Below, piece after piece: positions 7,293 through 15,649 of a stretch of DNA of 20,536 nt. The stretch comes from JBGPHT01 sp041484525 (GTDB taxonomy: Bacteria; Acidobacteriota; Terriglobia; Bryobacterales; Bryobacteraceae). The notes under the pieces are model-generated. The model was not told the origin of the DNA, made no database searches, and saw nothing but the letters and a program-made list of their open reading frames with translations. The stretch covers positions 1 to 20,536 of the forward strand of contig JBGPHT010000137.1 in the NCBI GenBank assembly GCA_041484525.1. Reading direction: 5' to 3'. Position 1 is the stretch's first letter, and each line of letters starts with the position of its first letter. The position numbers were made by a program, and so were the translations under genes.

Positions 7293-10200
7293 ATGCTTCC
7301 AGTGGGTCTATCGAAGTTTTCTCGCATGTTGTTTTCCGCCGTTGCGATCGTTGGTTTGGCGATCCCGGCATTGGCTCAGATCACCTCCACCGGAATTCAC
7401 GGCCTGGTGCGCGACCCGTCGGGAGCCATCGTGCCCGGCGCGACCATAAAATTGCAGGACACGTCCACGGGAATTGAAAAAGCAACCGCGTCGTCGAACG
7501 ACGGCGTCTTCGCGTTCGCCAATCTCCAGGCGGGAACCTACAAGCTGACGGCGACCGCTCCCGGATTTCAGACGGCGGCGGTCAACGCCCTGACGGTGGA
7601 CTCGGGCCGCACGACGGACGTTAACGTGGATATGAAAGTCGGCACTTCCACGGAGACGATCGATGTCTCCGCCACCGCCACGCAGCTCGATGTGACGTCC
7701 AACGAAATCGGCACCACGATCAACAACAACCTGATCCAGAACCTGCCGTACAGCGGCCGCGACACGCTGGCGTTTGCGCTGCTGATGCCGGGGAACGCGT
7801 CGGCCAACGATCCGTCGGGCCGCAACAGCACCTTCGACGGCCTGCCGAATGCCTCCATGAATATTTCGCTGGACGGCATGAACAACAACTCCCAGCGGTT
7901 CAAGAGCGGCGGCACCAGCTTCTTCCAATTCGCTCCCAGCCGGCTGGATGCGATCGAGCAGCTCACGGTTTCGACCGCGGGATTGGGCGCCGATGCGGGC
8001 GGCGAAGGCGCCATGAATATCCGGCTCACAACCAAGCGCGGCACCGATCACTACCACGGCAAAGTGCTCGAGCAATTCCGCAACGAGGACTTGAACGCGA
8101 ATGCGTACTTCAATAACCTGCGCGGCCTGCCGCGCAACAAGGTGCGCGAGAACGATGCGGTGGGCGCTATCGGCGGCCCGCTGCTGCCGTTCATTCCGTA
8201 TATGAAGAACCGGCTGTTCTTCTTCGCGTATTTCGAAGCCATCCCGCAACCGGGTAACACCACGTCGAACGGCAACGTGCTCACGGCGGCCTCGCAGGCG
8301 GGCAATTTCACCTACATTGGAACCGATGGCGTACAGCGCACCGTCAACATGCTGCAGGCGGTGGGCGGCACCCTCGATCCGACCGTCAAGGGCATCCTCG
8401 ACAACATCGCCGCCACGCAGTCCAAGGCCGCTACCTTCGTGCCGATTTCGGGGCAGCCGTACTGGACGAACATGCAGTGGACGCAGCCCACGAATTCGAC
8501 TACGCTCTATCCCACCGCGCGCGTCGACTACAACATCAGCTCGAAGGTGGCCTGGCACGGCACCTGGAACCTGCGCTACAACAACATCGCCGGCACGCCG
8601 CAGTATCCGGGGGACCCGTATGATTTCGTGAGCGCTTACAAGATCACGACCTACGTGGCGACGAACTCGGTGGACTGGACCATCAAGCCGAACCTGCTGA
8701 ACAACTTTACGTTCGGCGTGCAGAGCAACGGCGAATACTTCTATCAGGGCGCCGATCCGCACCAGTATTCCGTGTACGGGAATCGCATCATCAATATACC
8801 GTTCACGGCTGCCGGCGCGACTATCAACCCCTACGTGCCGAGCACCGCGTGGCAGCCCTTTATTCGCAACAACCCGGTCTTCCAGTGGACCGACAACGTG
8901 AGCTGGGTTCGCGGCAAGCACACGATTACGCTAGGCGGAACGGCGCTGCGCACTACTTTCTGGGAGACCTCTTTCGGCAGCGCGGGCATCCCGGGGTATA
9001 ACTTTGGCATCGCCACCAGCGATCCGATCGCCACCACGCTGCAGAACGCGCTGCCCGCCATCAACACCAGCAACGGCGACCTGGGCAACGCGCAAAATCT
9101 CTACGCCCTGCTCACCGGCCGCCTCACCAGCATCACAACCACGGTGAACGTGGACGAGAAATCGCATCAATACGCGCAGTTCGCCCCCGTCACGCAGCGG
9201 TTCGCGTTCTCGACCGCCGGTTTTTACGCGCAGGACAGTTTCCGCGTGAAGCCGAGTCTGACGGTGAATTTCGGCCTGCGCTGGCAGCTTGACGGTTCCA
9301 TCCACAGCACCAACGGCATCGATTCGGAGCCGACGGGCGCCAACTTTATCGGGCCGTCGAACGGGCCTTTCCAGCCTGGCACGCTCAACGGGAATCTGAA
9401 CCCGGTTTACACGCAGGTGTCGAACGCGTACGGCCGCGACTTCAAGAATTTCGCACCGAACGTCGGCTTCGCCTGGAATCCCGACGCCGGTAGCGGGCTG
9501 CTGGGCAAGCTGCTCGGCAACCGCAAGACCGTCATCCGCGGATCTTTCGCCATGACGTATTTCAACGAGGGCATGAACGCGATCTCAAACGTGCTTTCAG
9601 GCGGGAAGGGCACCACGCAATCGGTTTCGTCGAATAACGGCGTGCAGTTCGCACCGGGTTCTCTAAACCTCAGCTCGGCGCTGCCGGCGTTCTCGGTTTC
9701 ACCGCAGTCGTTTGCCTTCCCGATCGCGGAATCGGCCTACACGTTTAACGGAGGGTACAACGGCAACCTGGTCGATCCGGGTCTGAAGTCGCCCTACGTT
9801 TCAAACTGGACGCTCGGTATCCAGCGGCAGCTTTCGAAAGACACGGTTTTCGAAGTGCGTTACGTCGGCAACAAGTCCACGCACCTGTGGCACTACCAGA
9901 ACATTCAGGAGACCAACATCTTTGAAAACGGCTTCCTGAACGAGTTCGTCCAGGCGAAGAAGAATCTGGATATCAACACGGCGAATGGAAGGACCAATAC
10001 GTTCGCGAACAACGGGTTCGCCGGCCAGGCAGCGCTGCCGATTTTCGATGCCGCGTTCGGCGCCAACGCCTCCAACGCCGCGCTGGCCGCCGGGCAGGGT
10101 TTCGGCTCCACAGCGTTCGTCACCAACCTGAACCAGGGTGTGGCGGGAAGCTTCGCCGATACGCTCGCCACGAACACCACGTATTACTGCCGGATGGTGG

Positions 10201-11108
10201 GAAGCAATTTCGCGCCGTGCGCCGCCATCGGCTACACCGCGCCCGGCAAGTACCCGCTGAATTTCTTCCGCATGAATCCGTTCCTGAATGCGATGAACTA
10301 TCAGACGGACAACGGCGACACTAACTACAACGCGCTGCAACTGGTCTTGCAGCACAACTATTCGAACGGCCTGACCCTGCAGGCGAACTACACCTGGGCC
10401 CATACCCTGGGCGACTTCGCGAATACCAGCGACCAGACGGCCGGCTACCAGTGGTACACGACGCGCAACGCCCGCCTGAACTACGGGCCGACGCCGTTCG
10501 ACCGCCGCCAGGTATTCAACGCGTACTGGACCTACGATCTGCCGTTCGGCAGGGGCAAGAAGTTCAGCGTGACGAACCCGGTGCTGGACCGCGTGGTGGG
10601 CGGATGGACCATTGCCGGGCGCGAGACCATCGCCACCGGGAATCCGTCATTGCTGAGCGGCGGGCGCGGCACGTTCAACAACTTCACGCAGCCGGGCGTA
10701 GTGCTGAACGGCGTGACCAGCGATCAGTTGCAGCACGCTCTGAGCACCGTAACCGGATACTTTGCAGGAGCCAAGTCCCTCATCACCGACATTTCCTCGA
10801 TCGCGACCGTGACGGCCGCTGCCAGTTCCGCCAACCAGGCCATATATGGACCGGCATCCACGCCAGGGCAGTTCGGGCAGTTCGTCTACCTGCGCAACAA
10901 TACGCAGTTCCAGTTCGACATGAGCCTCAACAAGGACATTCGGATCCACGAACGGTGGAAGATGAGCCTGAAGGCGGAGGCGCTGAATTTCCTGAACCAT
11001 CCGTTCTTCCCGCTGGGCACGAACAGCCCGACCTCGACGTCGTTCGGGCAGATCACCACCGCCACCGGCAACCGGACCGTGCTCTTGCGCGGCAGCGTCG
11101 AGTGGTAG
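7293..11108 (+). CDS. Oar-like TonB-dependent outer-membrane receptor with carboxypeptidase-regulatory domain
   Basis: This 1271-residue protein starts at the ATG at 7293, with a strong ribosome binding site and a signal peptide (cleavage near ALA/AQ, residues 28-29). Residues about 33-117 form a CarboxypepD_reg beta-sandwich (GIHGLVRDPSGAIVPGATI, GTYKLTATAPGFQ). A plug domain follows (NLPYSGRDTLAFALLMPG; NISLDGMNNNS). The remaining 1000 or so residues show the alternating aromatic strands of a large outer-membrane barrel (FYAQDSFRVKP, NFGLRWQLDGS, YTWAHTLGDF) and end in LLRGSVEW. This architecture is the expanded Oar-like family of Acidobacteriota, thought to import large oligosaccharides or peptides with TonB energy. 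The neighbouring LacI regulator hints at a carbohydrate. No SusD partner follows, as is usual in this phylum. Confidence 0.93.
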   Translation: MLPVGLSKFSRMLFSAVAIVGLAIPALAQITSTGIHGLVRDPSGAIVPGATIKLQDTSTGIEKATASSNDGVFAFANLQAGTYKLTATAPGFQTAAVNALTVDSGRTTDVNVDMKVGTSTETIDVSATATQLDVTSNEIGTTINNNLIQNLPYSGRDTLAFALLMPGNASANDPSGRNSTFDGLPNASMNISLDGMNNNSQRFKSGGTSFFQFAPSRLDAIEQLTVSTAGLGADAGGEGAMNIRLTTKRGTDHYHGKVLEQFRNEDLNANAYFNNLRGLPRNKVRENDAVGAIGGPLLPFIPYMKNRLFFFAYFEAIPQPGNTTSNGNVLTAASQAGNFTYIGTDGVQRTVNMLQAVGGTLDPTVKGILDNIAATQSKAATFVPISGQPYWTNMQWTQPTNSTTLYPTARVDYNISSKVAWHGTWNLRYNNIAGTPQYPGDPYDFVSAYKITTYVATNSVDWTIKPNLLNNFTFGVQSNGEYFYQGADPHQYSVYGNRIINIPFTAAGATINPYVPSTAWQPFIRNNPVFQWTDNVSWVRGKHTITLGGTALRTTFWETSFGSAGIPGYNFGIATSDPIATTLQNALPAINTSNGDLGNAQNLYALLTGRLTSITTTVNVDEKSHQYAQFAPVTQRFAFSTAGFYAQDSFRVKPSLTVNFGLRWQLDGSIHSTNGIDSEPTGANFIGPSNGPFQPGTLNGNLNPVYTQVSNAYGRDFKNFAPNVGFAWNPDAGSGLLGKLLGNRKTVIRGSFAMTYFNEGMNAISNVLSGGKGTTQSVSSNNGVQFAPGSLNLSSALPAFSVSPQSFAFPIAESAYTFNGGYNGNLVDPGLKSPYVSNWTLGIQRQLSKDTVFEVRYVGNKSTHLWHYQNIQETNIFENGFLNEFVQAKKNLDINTANGRTNTFANNGFAGQAALPIFDAAFGANASNAALAAGQGFGSTAFVTNLNQGVAGSFADTLATNTTYYCRMVGSNFAPCAAIGYTAPGKYPLNFFRMNPFLNAMNYQTDNGDTNYNALQLVLQHNYSNGLTLQANYTWAHTLGDFANTSDQTAGYQWYTTRNARLNYGPTPFDRRQVFNAYWTYDLPFGRGKKFSVTNPVLDRVVGGWTIAGRETIATGNPSLLSGGRGTFNNFTQPGVVLNGVTSDQLQHALSTVTGYFAGAKSLITDISSIATVTAAASSANQAIYGPASTPGQFGQFVYLRNNTQFQFDMSLNKDIRIHERWKMSLKAEALNFLNHPFFPLGTNSPTSTSFGQITTATGNRTVLLRGSVEW

Positions 11109-11114
11109 AGTAAT

Positions 11115-11149
11115 GTGGCGCGGGCGGTTCAAACGATCGCCCGCGCCAC
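11115..11149 (+). terminator. Hairpin with 12-bp perfect GC-rich stem after the receptor gene
   Basis: GTGGCGCGGGCG (11115-11126) and CGCCCGCGCCAC (11138-11149) are exact reverse complements around an 11-base loop. It begins 7 bases after the receptor stop codon and ends 5 bases before the preferred M61 start. No U-run follows, so partial termination, 3'-end protection of the receptor mRNA or attenuation of the peptidase are all possible. Confidence 0.55.
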
Positions 11150-11154
11150 CCAAC

Positions 11155-12921
11155 ATGCAACGCCGAACCCTTCTTATCTGGGTTGCAGCAGTTCTTGCGC
11201 CATGGTCCGCTTTCGGGCAGACCATGGCGTTTTCCGTCTCGATGCCCCAGCCCGCCAGTCACACTTTCCACGTCAGTTTCCGCTGCGATGGACTCAAGGG
11301 CGAGTTCCAGGATTTCAAAATGCCGGTGTGGGCGCCGGGATACTATCGGGTCATCGATTTTTCAAAGAACGTTTCCAACTTCCGTGCCGAAGACGGCGCC
11401 GGCCATGCGCTGCCGTGGGAGAGGACGGCGAAGAATACGTGGCGCGTAGCGGCGTCGAACGCGACGGGCATCGTACTGAACTATGATGTCCTGGCTTCCG
11501 TGTCGTTCGTGGCGCAGAGCTACTTGGGCGAGAACCGCGCCTTCATTTCGGCGCCGGGGCTCTACCTGCACGTGACCGGGCGCGTCCAGCAACAGCCGGT
11601 GACGGTCGCATTCCAGTTGCCGGCGGGATGGACGCGAATCGCGACCGGGCTCGATCCGGTAGAGGGCAAGCCGAACACATTCTCCGCGCCCGATTTCGAC
11701 GTGCTCTACGACTGCCCGACGCTGATGGGCACGCAGGAGACGATCGAGTTCGAGGCCGCGGGCCGTCCGCATCGCGCCGCGCTCGAGAACGTGCCGCCGG
11801 AGGTCGACCGCCAGAAGATGGCGGTGGATCTGAAACGGATGGTGGAGGCGTCGACGAAGCTGATCGGCGATGTGCCGTACCGGCACTATACGTTCCTGAT
11901 GATGGGCAGCGGCAACGGCGGCATCGAGCATCTCAACTCCGCCGCCATCGCGTTCAACGGTAAAAGCCTGACTACCGAGAACGGATATCGCGGGTGGCTG
12001 AGCTACGTGGCGCACGAGTACTTCCACAATTTCAACGTGAAGCGCATCCGGCCGATTGCGCTGGGGCCGTTCGACTATGACCAGGAGAACCTCACCAACA
12101 TGCTGTGGGTCTCCGAGGGCCTGTCGGTCTATTACCAGGACCTGGTGCTGGTGCGCGCCGGCCTGATCGGGCGCGAGCAGTATCTCGACAAGATGGCGAA
12201 CAGCATGGGCCGGTTCGAGACGGCGCCGGGGCACCGCTACCAGTCGGCGGCGGAATCGAGCTGGAACACGTGGGGCACCTCGGGCGTCGGCAACGACCGC
12301 AACACGACCATTTCCTATTACGACAACGGCGCCATGCTGGGCGCGCTGCTGGATCTGAAGATCCGCAACGAGAGCGGCAACCGGCGGTCGCTCGACGATG
12401 CGATGCGGGCTCTCTATCGCAAGTATTACCTCGAAAAGAAGCGCGGGTTCACTGACGCGGAGTTTCGTGCGGCGTGCGAGGACGCGGCCGGGGCGCGCCT
12501 GGATGAAGTCTTCGGCTACGCTTCGACGAGCAAGGAAATGGACTACGCCAAGTACTTCGCGTATGCCGGCCTCACCGTCCAGTCCGAATCGCAGGACGCG
12601 CCCGGCGCGTATCTGGGCGTCAACACGCGGACTGTGGAGGGCGGTCTCGAGATCGTCGAAGTGAGCGGGAGTGTCGATCTGCGTCCGCTGGAGCGCATCG
12701 CGGAAGTGGAAGGCGCGAAGGCCACACCGAAATCCCTCAACGACGCACTGACCGCGAAGAAGCCCGGGGACACGCTCAAGCTGAAGCTGGGGCGCGACGC
12801 CCAGCGCGAGGTCGAGGTGGTGTTGGGGAAGAACACGAAACAGACCTTCAAGATCGCACCGGTGGCGAGTCCAACGGAATTGCAGACCGCGATTCTGAAT
12901 GATTGGATGCGCCAGAATTAG
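11155..12921 (+). CDS. Exported M61-family zinc peptidase (glycyl aminopeptidase-like) with C-terminal PDZ
   Basis: I take the ATG at 11155 (588 residues), which starts directly with a signal peptide (MQRRTLLIWVAAVLAPWSAF). The ATG at 11113 would place 14 basic residues in front and lies at the edge of a 12-bp hairpin. The N-terminal beta domain (residues about 20-170) precedes a gluzincin catalytic domain. The zinc motif HEYFH is at about residues 287-291, followed by the family-typical NVKRIRP, and the third zinc ligand is E321 in LWVSEGLSVYYQDL. Residues about 495-585 resemble the PDZ domain usual at the C-terminus (GAYLGVNTR; PGDTLKLKLGR). Family members cleave N-terminal Gly or Ala from peptides. 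It follows the receptor gene by 46 bases, so peptide import or turnover could be linked to it. No Shine-Dalgarno is evident. Confidence 0.9.
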   Translation: MQRRTLLIWVAAVLAPWSAFGQTMAFSVSMPQPASHTFHVSFRCDGLKGEFQDFKMPVWAPGYYRVIDFSKNVSNFRAEDGAGHALPWERTAKNTWRVAASNATGIVLNYDVLASVSFVAQSYLGENRAFISAPGLYLHVTGRVQQQPVTVAFQLPAGWTRIATGLDPVEGKPNTFSAPDFDVLYDCPTLMGTQETIEFEAAGRPHRAALENVPPEVDRQKMAVDLKRMVEASTKLIGDVPYRHYTFLMMGSGNGGIEHLNSAAIAFNGKSLTTENGYRGWLSYVAHEYFHNFNVKRIRPIALGPFDYDQENLTNMLWVSEGLSVYYQDLVLVRAGLIGREQYLDKMANSMGRFETAPGHRYQSAAESSWNTWGTSGVGNDRNTTISYYDNGAMLGALLDLKIRNESGNRRSLDDAMRALYRKYYLEKKRGFTDAEFRAACEDAAGARLDEVFGYASTSKEMDYAKYFAYAGLTVQSESQDAPGAYLGVNTRTVEGGLEIVEVSGSVDLRPLERIAEVEGAKATPKSLNDALTAKKPGDTLKLKLGRDAQREVEVVLGKNTKQTFKIAPVASPTELQTAILNDWMRQN

Positions 12922-12930
12922 GCACGCGGC

Positions 12931-14262
12931 TTACGACGGGTTTCCGAACAGCAGCCACGAGAGACCGCCCTCGGCGATGAAGCCCAGGTAGACCAGGCAC
13001 ATTTCGTCTTCCGTGCTCTCGCCCCAGCGGACGACGTGGTCGGTCGGGTTGTCCCACACGCACGCGGCCTTGATCGTGGACTTGTAGGGAAGCGGAACCG
13101 GCGCGGAGTAGTCGTACAAGCCCTGCCAGTGGAAGTCCCACTTGTCGATCTGCACCAGCGGGACCTCGTCGCCCTCCGCCGGCGCCAGGTCGGCACGAAT
13201 CTGGCGGCCGAGTTGATGCATGTGCGGGCCGATGCGCACGGCCGAGAATTTCGGGATCCAGGATTCCGGCAGCAGCGGCAATCCGAACGCCCCCAGATCG
13301 ACCTTGAAGGATGCTTTCGCCTCTTGGCCCTCAGCGCCGGGTTGGAGCACGAATGTATCGTTCACCAGCGGCAGCGTGAGCAGCCGGTTCTTGGGCGTCT
13401 TCTGATGGAAGTAGAGGCCGATCCGCGTCATGTCGGGGGGCGGCGAGGCTACACCCTCCAGGTTGTAATGCACCTGCATGACGATGTAGGAGCCCTTGGG
13501 CACGAGGATGCCGATGTCTTCCGGAAGCTCGGCTACACTGGCGCCGGGAACCCAACCGCCGAGCAGACTGCCGGCAAGTTTGATAATCCCGGGACCGGCG
13601 CCCGGGTTGATGCGCGGACCGCCCCAGCAATCGTAACCCGGCTCGGCGTCTTCGGCTTCGAACTGCTGCGCGAGGCGGATCTGCTCGGGGTCATCGGTCA
13701 GATAGAGAAGTACGTGGTGGACCATCTGCCGGATGCCGGGCACCACATCCACGGCGCGGACGTAGCGGTCCTGCTCGACGTTGCTCGGCAGCAGGAAGCA
13801 GCGATAGCGGTCGGGGTGGTCTGCGCGCGCCACCGGCGTGTAGGAAAAGGGCATGTCGACGATCTGGTCCGGCTGGCCCAGGCGCCACTCGGAGGCATAC
13901 ACGACGGGCTGCGGCAGATCGTTCGTGTCGCCCTCGGGCGCGCCCGCGTCCACCCAATCGACGATCGTCTGCCGCTGCTCGCCGGTAAGACTGCGGTCGT
14001 ACTTGAAACTGCCATGGCCTGGCACGGGCTTCCAGGGCGGCATGGACCGGTTGTCCACGGCCCCGCGAATGGCCCGCGCCTGCGAGCGCGCGTCTTCATA
14101 GGTCATGAGCGGGAAGGGCGCGATGTCGTTCGCGCGGTGGCACATCTGGCACTTCTGCTGGATGATGCGCGAGACCTCCCGCGAATAGGTCGGTTGCGCC
14201 TGCGCGGCTACCGCGGCGGCGAGGACAGCGAATCCCAGGACAGCGTGGCGCCAGGCAGGCAT
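12931..14262 (-). CDS. Exported haem-c / type-II copper, ascorbate-dependent monooxygenase-like fusion
   Basis: This 443-residue protein has a signal peptide (MPAWRHAVLGFAVLAAAVAA). A cytochrome c-like segment carries one haem site, CQMCH at residues 38-42, with MPPW (M74) as a possible distal Met ligand. From about residue 120 the protein resembles peptidylglycine alpha-hydroxylating/dopamine beta-type copper monooxygenases. It keeps both copper sites: H182 and H183 (QMVHHVLLYL), H265 (MQVHYN), H347 and H349 (GPHMHQLGR), and M421 (EDEMCLVYLGF). In characterised members these hydroxylate C-H bonds using O2 and one-electron donors. Here the haem domain could feed electrons to copper in place of ascorbate (inference). 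The substrate is unknown. It starts 10 bases after the pirin gene and converges on the M61 gene with a 9-base gap. Confidence 0.85.
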   Translation of the reverse strand: MPAWRHAVLGFAVLAAAVAAQAQPTYSREVSRIIQQKCQMCHRANDIAPFPLMTYEDARSQARAIRGAVDNRSMPPWKPVPGHGSFKYDRSLTGEQRQTIVDWVDAGAPEGDTNDLPQPVVYASEWRLGQPDQIVDMPFSYTPVARADHPDRYRCFLLPSNVEQDRYVRAVDVVPGIRQMVHHVLLYLTDDPEQIRLAQQFEAEDAEPGYDCWGGPRINPGAGPGIIKLAGSLLGGWVPGASVAELPEDIGILVPKGSYIVMQVHYNLEGVASPPPDMTRIGLYFHQKTPKNRLLTLPLVNDTFVLQPGAEGQEAKASFKVDLGAFGLPLLPESWIPKFSAVRIGPHMHQLGRQIRADLAPAEGDEVPLVQIDKWDFHWQGLYDYSAPVPLPYKSTIKAACVWDNPTDHVVRWGESTEDEMCLVYLGFIAEGGLSWLLFGNPS

Positions 14263-14272
14263 TAAGAATAGT

Positions 14273-15136
14273 TTACTCCAAGACGCCCATCCGGCCTTGG
14301 CGGAAGTCTTCGACGGCCTGCTGCAGCTCGTCTTTACTGTTCATGACGAACGGGCCGTAGCGCGCGACGGGTTCGCCTAGAGGTTCGCCCGCGATCAACA
14401 GGAAACTGAGCGGCCGTGCGCCCGTATTGGCGATGCGGACGGAATCGCCCGCGCGGTCGAAGAGGACCACCTGGTTGGTGGAGGCACTCGATTCGGCGAA
14501 GCGGCCTTCGCCTTCGATCACGAACGCCAACGCGTTTTCCGACTGCGGGACAGCCTGCGTGAATTCGGCGCCGGGCGCGAGCGTGGCGTGGAGATAGAGG
14601 ATCGGGATGCGGGTCTCGATCGTGCCCTTGACGCCGAGGGCTTCGCCGGCGATCACCCGGACGGTCACGGTGCCCTCCGGGTTGCGCGCCACGGGGATGC
14701 GCTCGGCGGCGGTGTCCTGGTAGCGCGGCGCGGTCAGCTTGTCCTTGCGCGGCAGGTTCACCCAAAGCTGGAAGCCGTGTAGGCGGCCGCCATCGCGGGT
14801 GAAGGATTCGCCGGGCATTTCGGAGTGGACCAGACCGGAGCCGGCCGTCATCCACTGCACGTCGCCGGGGCGGAGCAGGCCGTGGTTGCCCCAGGAATCG
14901 CGGTGCTGCATCTCGCCGCTGAGCAGGTACGTCACGGTTTCAAAGCCGCGATGGGGGTGAGGCGGGAAACCGCGGGCCTCGTTGGGCGCGAACGTGGTCG
15001 GGCCCATCTGGTCGAGGAGCAGGAAAGGGTCGATTTCGTTGAGCGCGGGGCCGGGGAAGGCGCGGCGCAGTTCGACGCCGTCGCCATCGCTGGAGCGCGC
15101 GGCGGTGAAAACTCGGGTTGCATTTCGGGTAGGCAT
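14273..15136 (-). CDS. Pirin-family cupin protein (quercetinase-like)
   Basis: The preferred ATG at 15136 gives 287 residues beginning MPTRNATRVF. An upstream ATG at 15169 would add 11 residues translated through the MarR operator and is not typical of the family. The N-terminal cupin holds the pirin metal site: H60 and H62 (HPHRGFET), H104 and E106 (VHSEMPGE), with the conserved RPGDVQWMTAGSG loop. The C-terminal cupin half (about residues 150-280) is also present. Pirins bind iron; some bacterial ones have quercetin 2,3-dioxygenase activity. No signal peptide is seen, so it is cytoplasmic. It is divergent from a MarR regulator across a palindromic operator, and the copper monooxygenase gene follows 10 bases after its stop, suggesting an operon responding to aromatic or quinone compounds (inference). 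Confidence 0.92.
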   Translation of the reverse strand: MPTRNATRVFTAARSSDGDGVELRRAFPGPALNEIDPFLLLDQMGPTTFAPNEARGFPPHPHRGFETVTYLLSGEMQHRDSWGNHGLLRPGDVQWMTAGSGLVHSEMPGESFTRDGGRLHGFQLWVNLPRKDKLTAPRYQDTAAERIPVARNPEGTVTVRVIAGEALGVKGTIETRIPILYLHATLAPGAEFTQAVPQSENALAFVIEGEGRFAESSASTNQVVLFDRAGDSVRIANTGARPLSFLLIAGEPLGEPVARYGPFVMNSKDELQQAVEDFRQGRMGVLE

Positions 15137-15137
15137 A

Positions 15138-15155
15138 TATCTTGACTTCAAGATA
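15138..15155. promoter_or_regulatory. MarR-type operator between pirin and marR-like genes
   Basis: TATCTTGACTTCAAGATA has two perfect 8-base arms around a CT centre, the size and spacing of MarR-family boxes. It abuts the pirin start at 15136 and contains the TTGACT (15142-15147) that could be the -35 box of the MarR gene, so occupancy would shut both directions. Confidence 0.7.
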
Positions 15156-15180
15156 ATAGATGCTACCATAAAGGAAAGGA
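15142..15180 (+). promoter_or_regulatory. Probable promoter and ribosome binding site of the MarR gene
   Basis: TTGACT (15142-15147) and TACCAT (15164-15169) are separated by 16 bases. AAGGAAAGGA (15171-15180) ends 10 bases before the ATG at 15191 and could act as ribosome binding site; the spacing is slightly long. The -35 box lies inside the palindrome, consistent with autorepression. Confidence 0.4.
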
Positions 15181-15190
15181 TTCAGAGCCA

Positions 15191-15649
15191 ATGAAGAACA
15201 GCGGAGTTCACCTGTGGCTGGTGCTGTGGAAGGCATACGACACGCTGCGCGAGCATGCGGAGCGGCACATTGCCTCGCTGGGGCTGGGGCTCTCGGACTT
15301 CGCGGTGCTGGAAACGCTCCTACATAAAGGTCCGTCGCCGGTGAACGCCATCGGGTCGATCGTGCGGCTGACGAGCGGGTCGATCACGACGGCGGTGGAC
15401 CGGCTGGAATCCAAGGGCCTGGTGGAGCGGCATAACGATCCGGACGACCGGCGGGCGCGCGTGGTGCACCTGACGGCTGCGGGCCGGAAGCTGATTTCGT
15501 GCGCCTTTACGGACCATGAGGCGGCGATGGAGCGGGCGACGTCCGGTCTGACGGCGGCGGAACGGGCGCAAGCCGCGGAACTCCTGAAAAAACTGGGTCT
15601 GCACGCGCCGGCGCTATTTCGGGGACGGGCTACACAACCTCGAAATTAA
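15191..15649 (+). CDS. MarR-family transcriptional regulator
   Basis: This 152-residue protein has the MarR winged helix-turn-helix: GLSDFAVLETLLHKGPSPVN, recognition region LTSGSITTAVDRLESKGLVE (residues 60-79) and wing DPDDRRARVVHLTAAGRKL. Helices at both ends would form the dimer interface. Its single cysteine, C104, lies after the wing, so it lacks the N-terminal redox cysteine of OhrR-type sensors and probably binds a small ligand. Divergent placement from pirin over a perfect palindrome argues that it represses both itself and the pirin/copper-enzyme genes. Its last eleven residues (LFRGRATQPRN) are encoded by one arm of the 68-nt palindrome and almost match the tail of the convergent glycosyltransferase, so this tail is probably acquired and not part of the fold. 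Confidence 0.92.
   Translation: MKNSGVHLWLVLWKAYDTLREHAERHIASLGLGLSDFAVLETLLHKGPSPVNAIGSIVRLTSGSITTAVDRLESKGLVERHNDPDDRRARVVHLTAAGRKLISCAFTDHEAAMERATSGLTAAERAQAAELLKKLGLHAPALFRGRATQPRN

Noticed and set aside
7308..8921. Long minus-strand open frame (537 codons) inside the TonB receptor gene
   Set aside because: It is antisense to a clear receptor; its translation is Arg/Val/Gly-rich with no recognisable fold, as expected for the reverse frame of GC-rich DNA.
13036..14265. Plus-strand open frame (409 codons) opposite the haem/copper monooxygenase gene
   Set aside because: Low-complexity antisense translation; the minus strand contains CXXCH and all six copper ligands in order.
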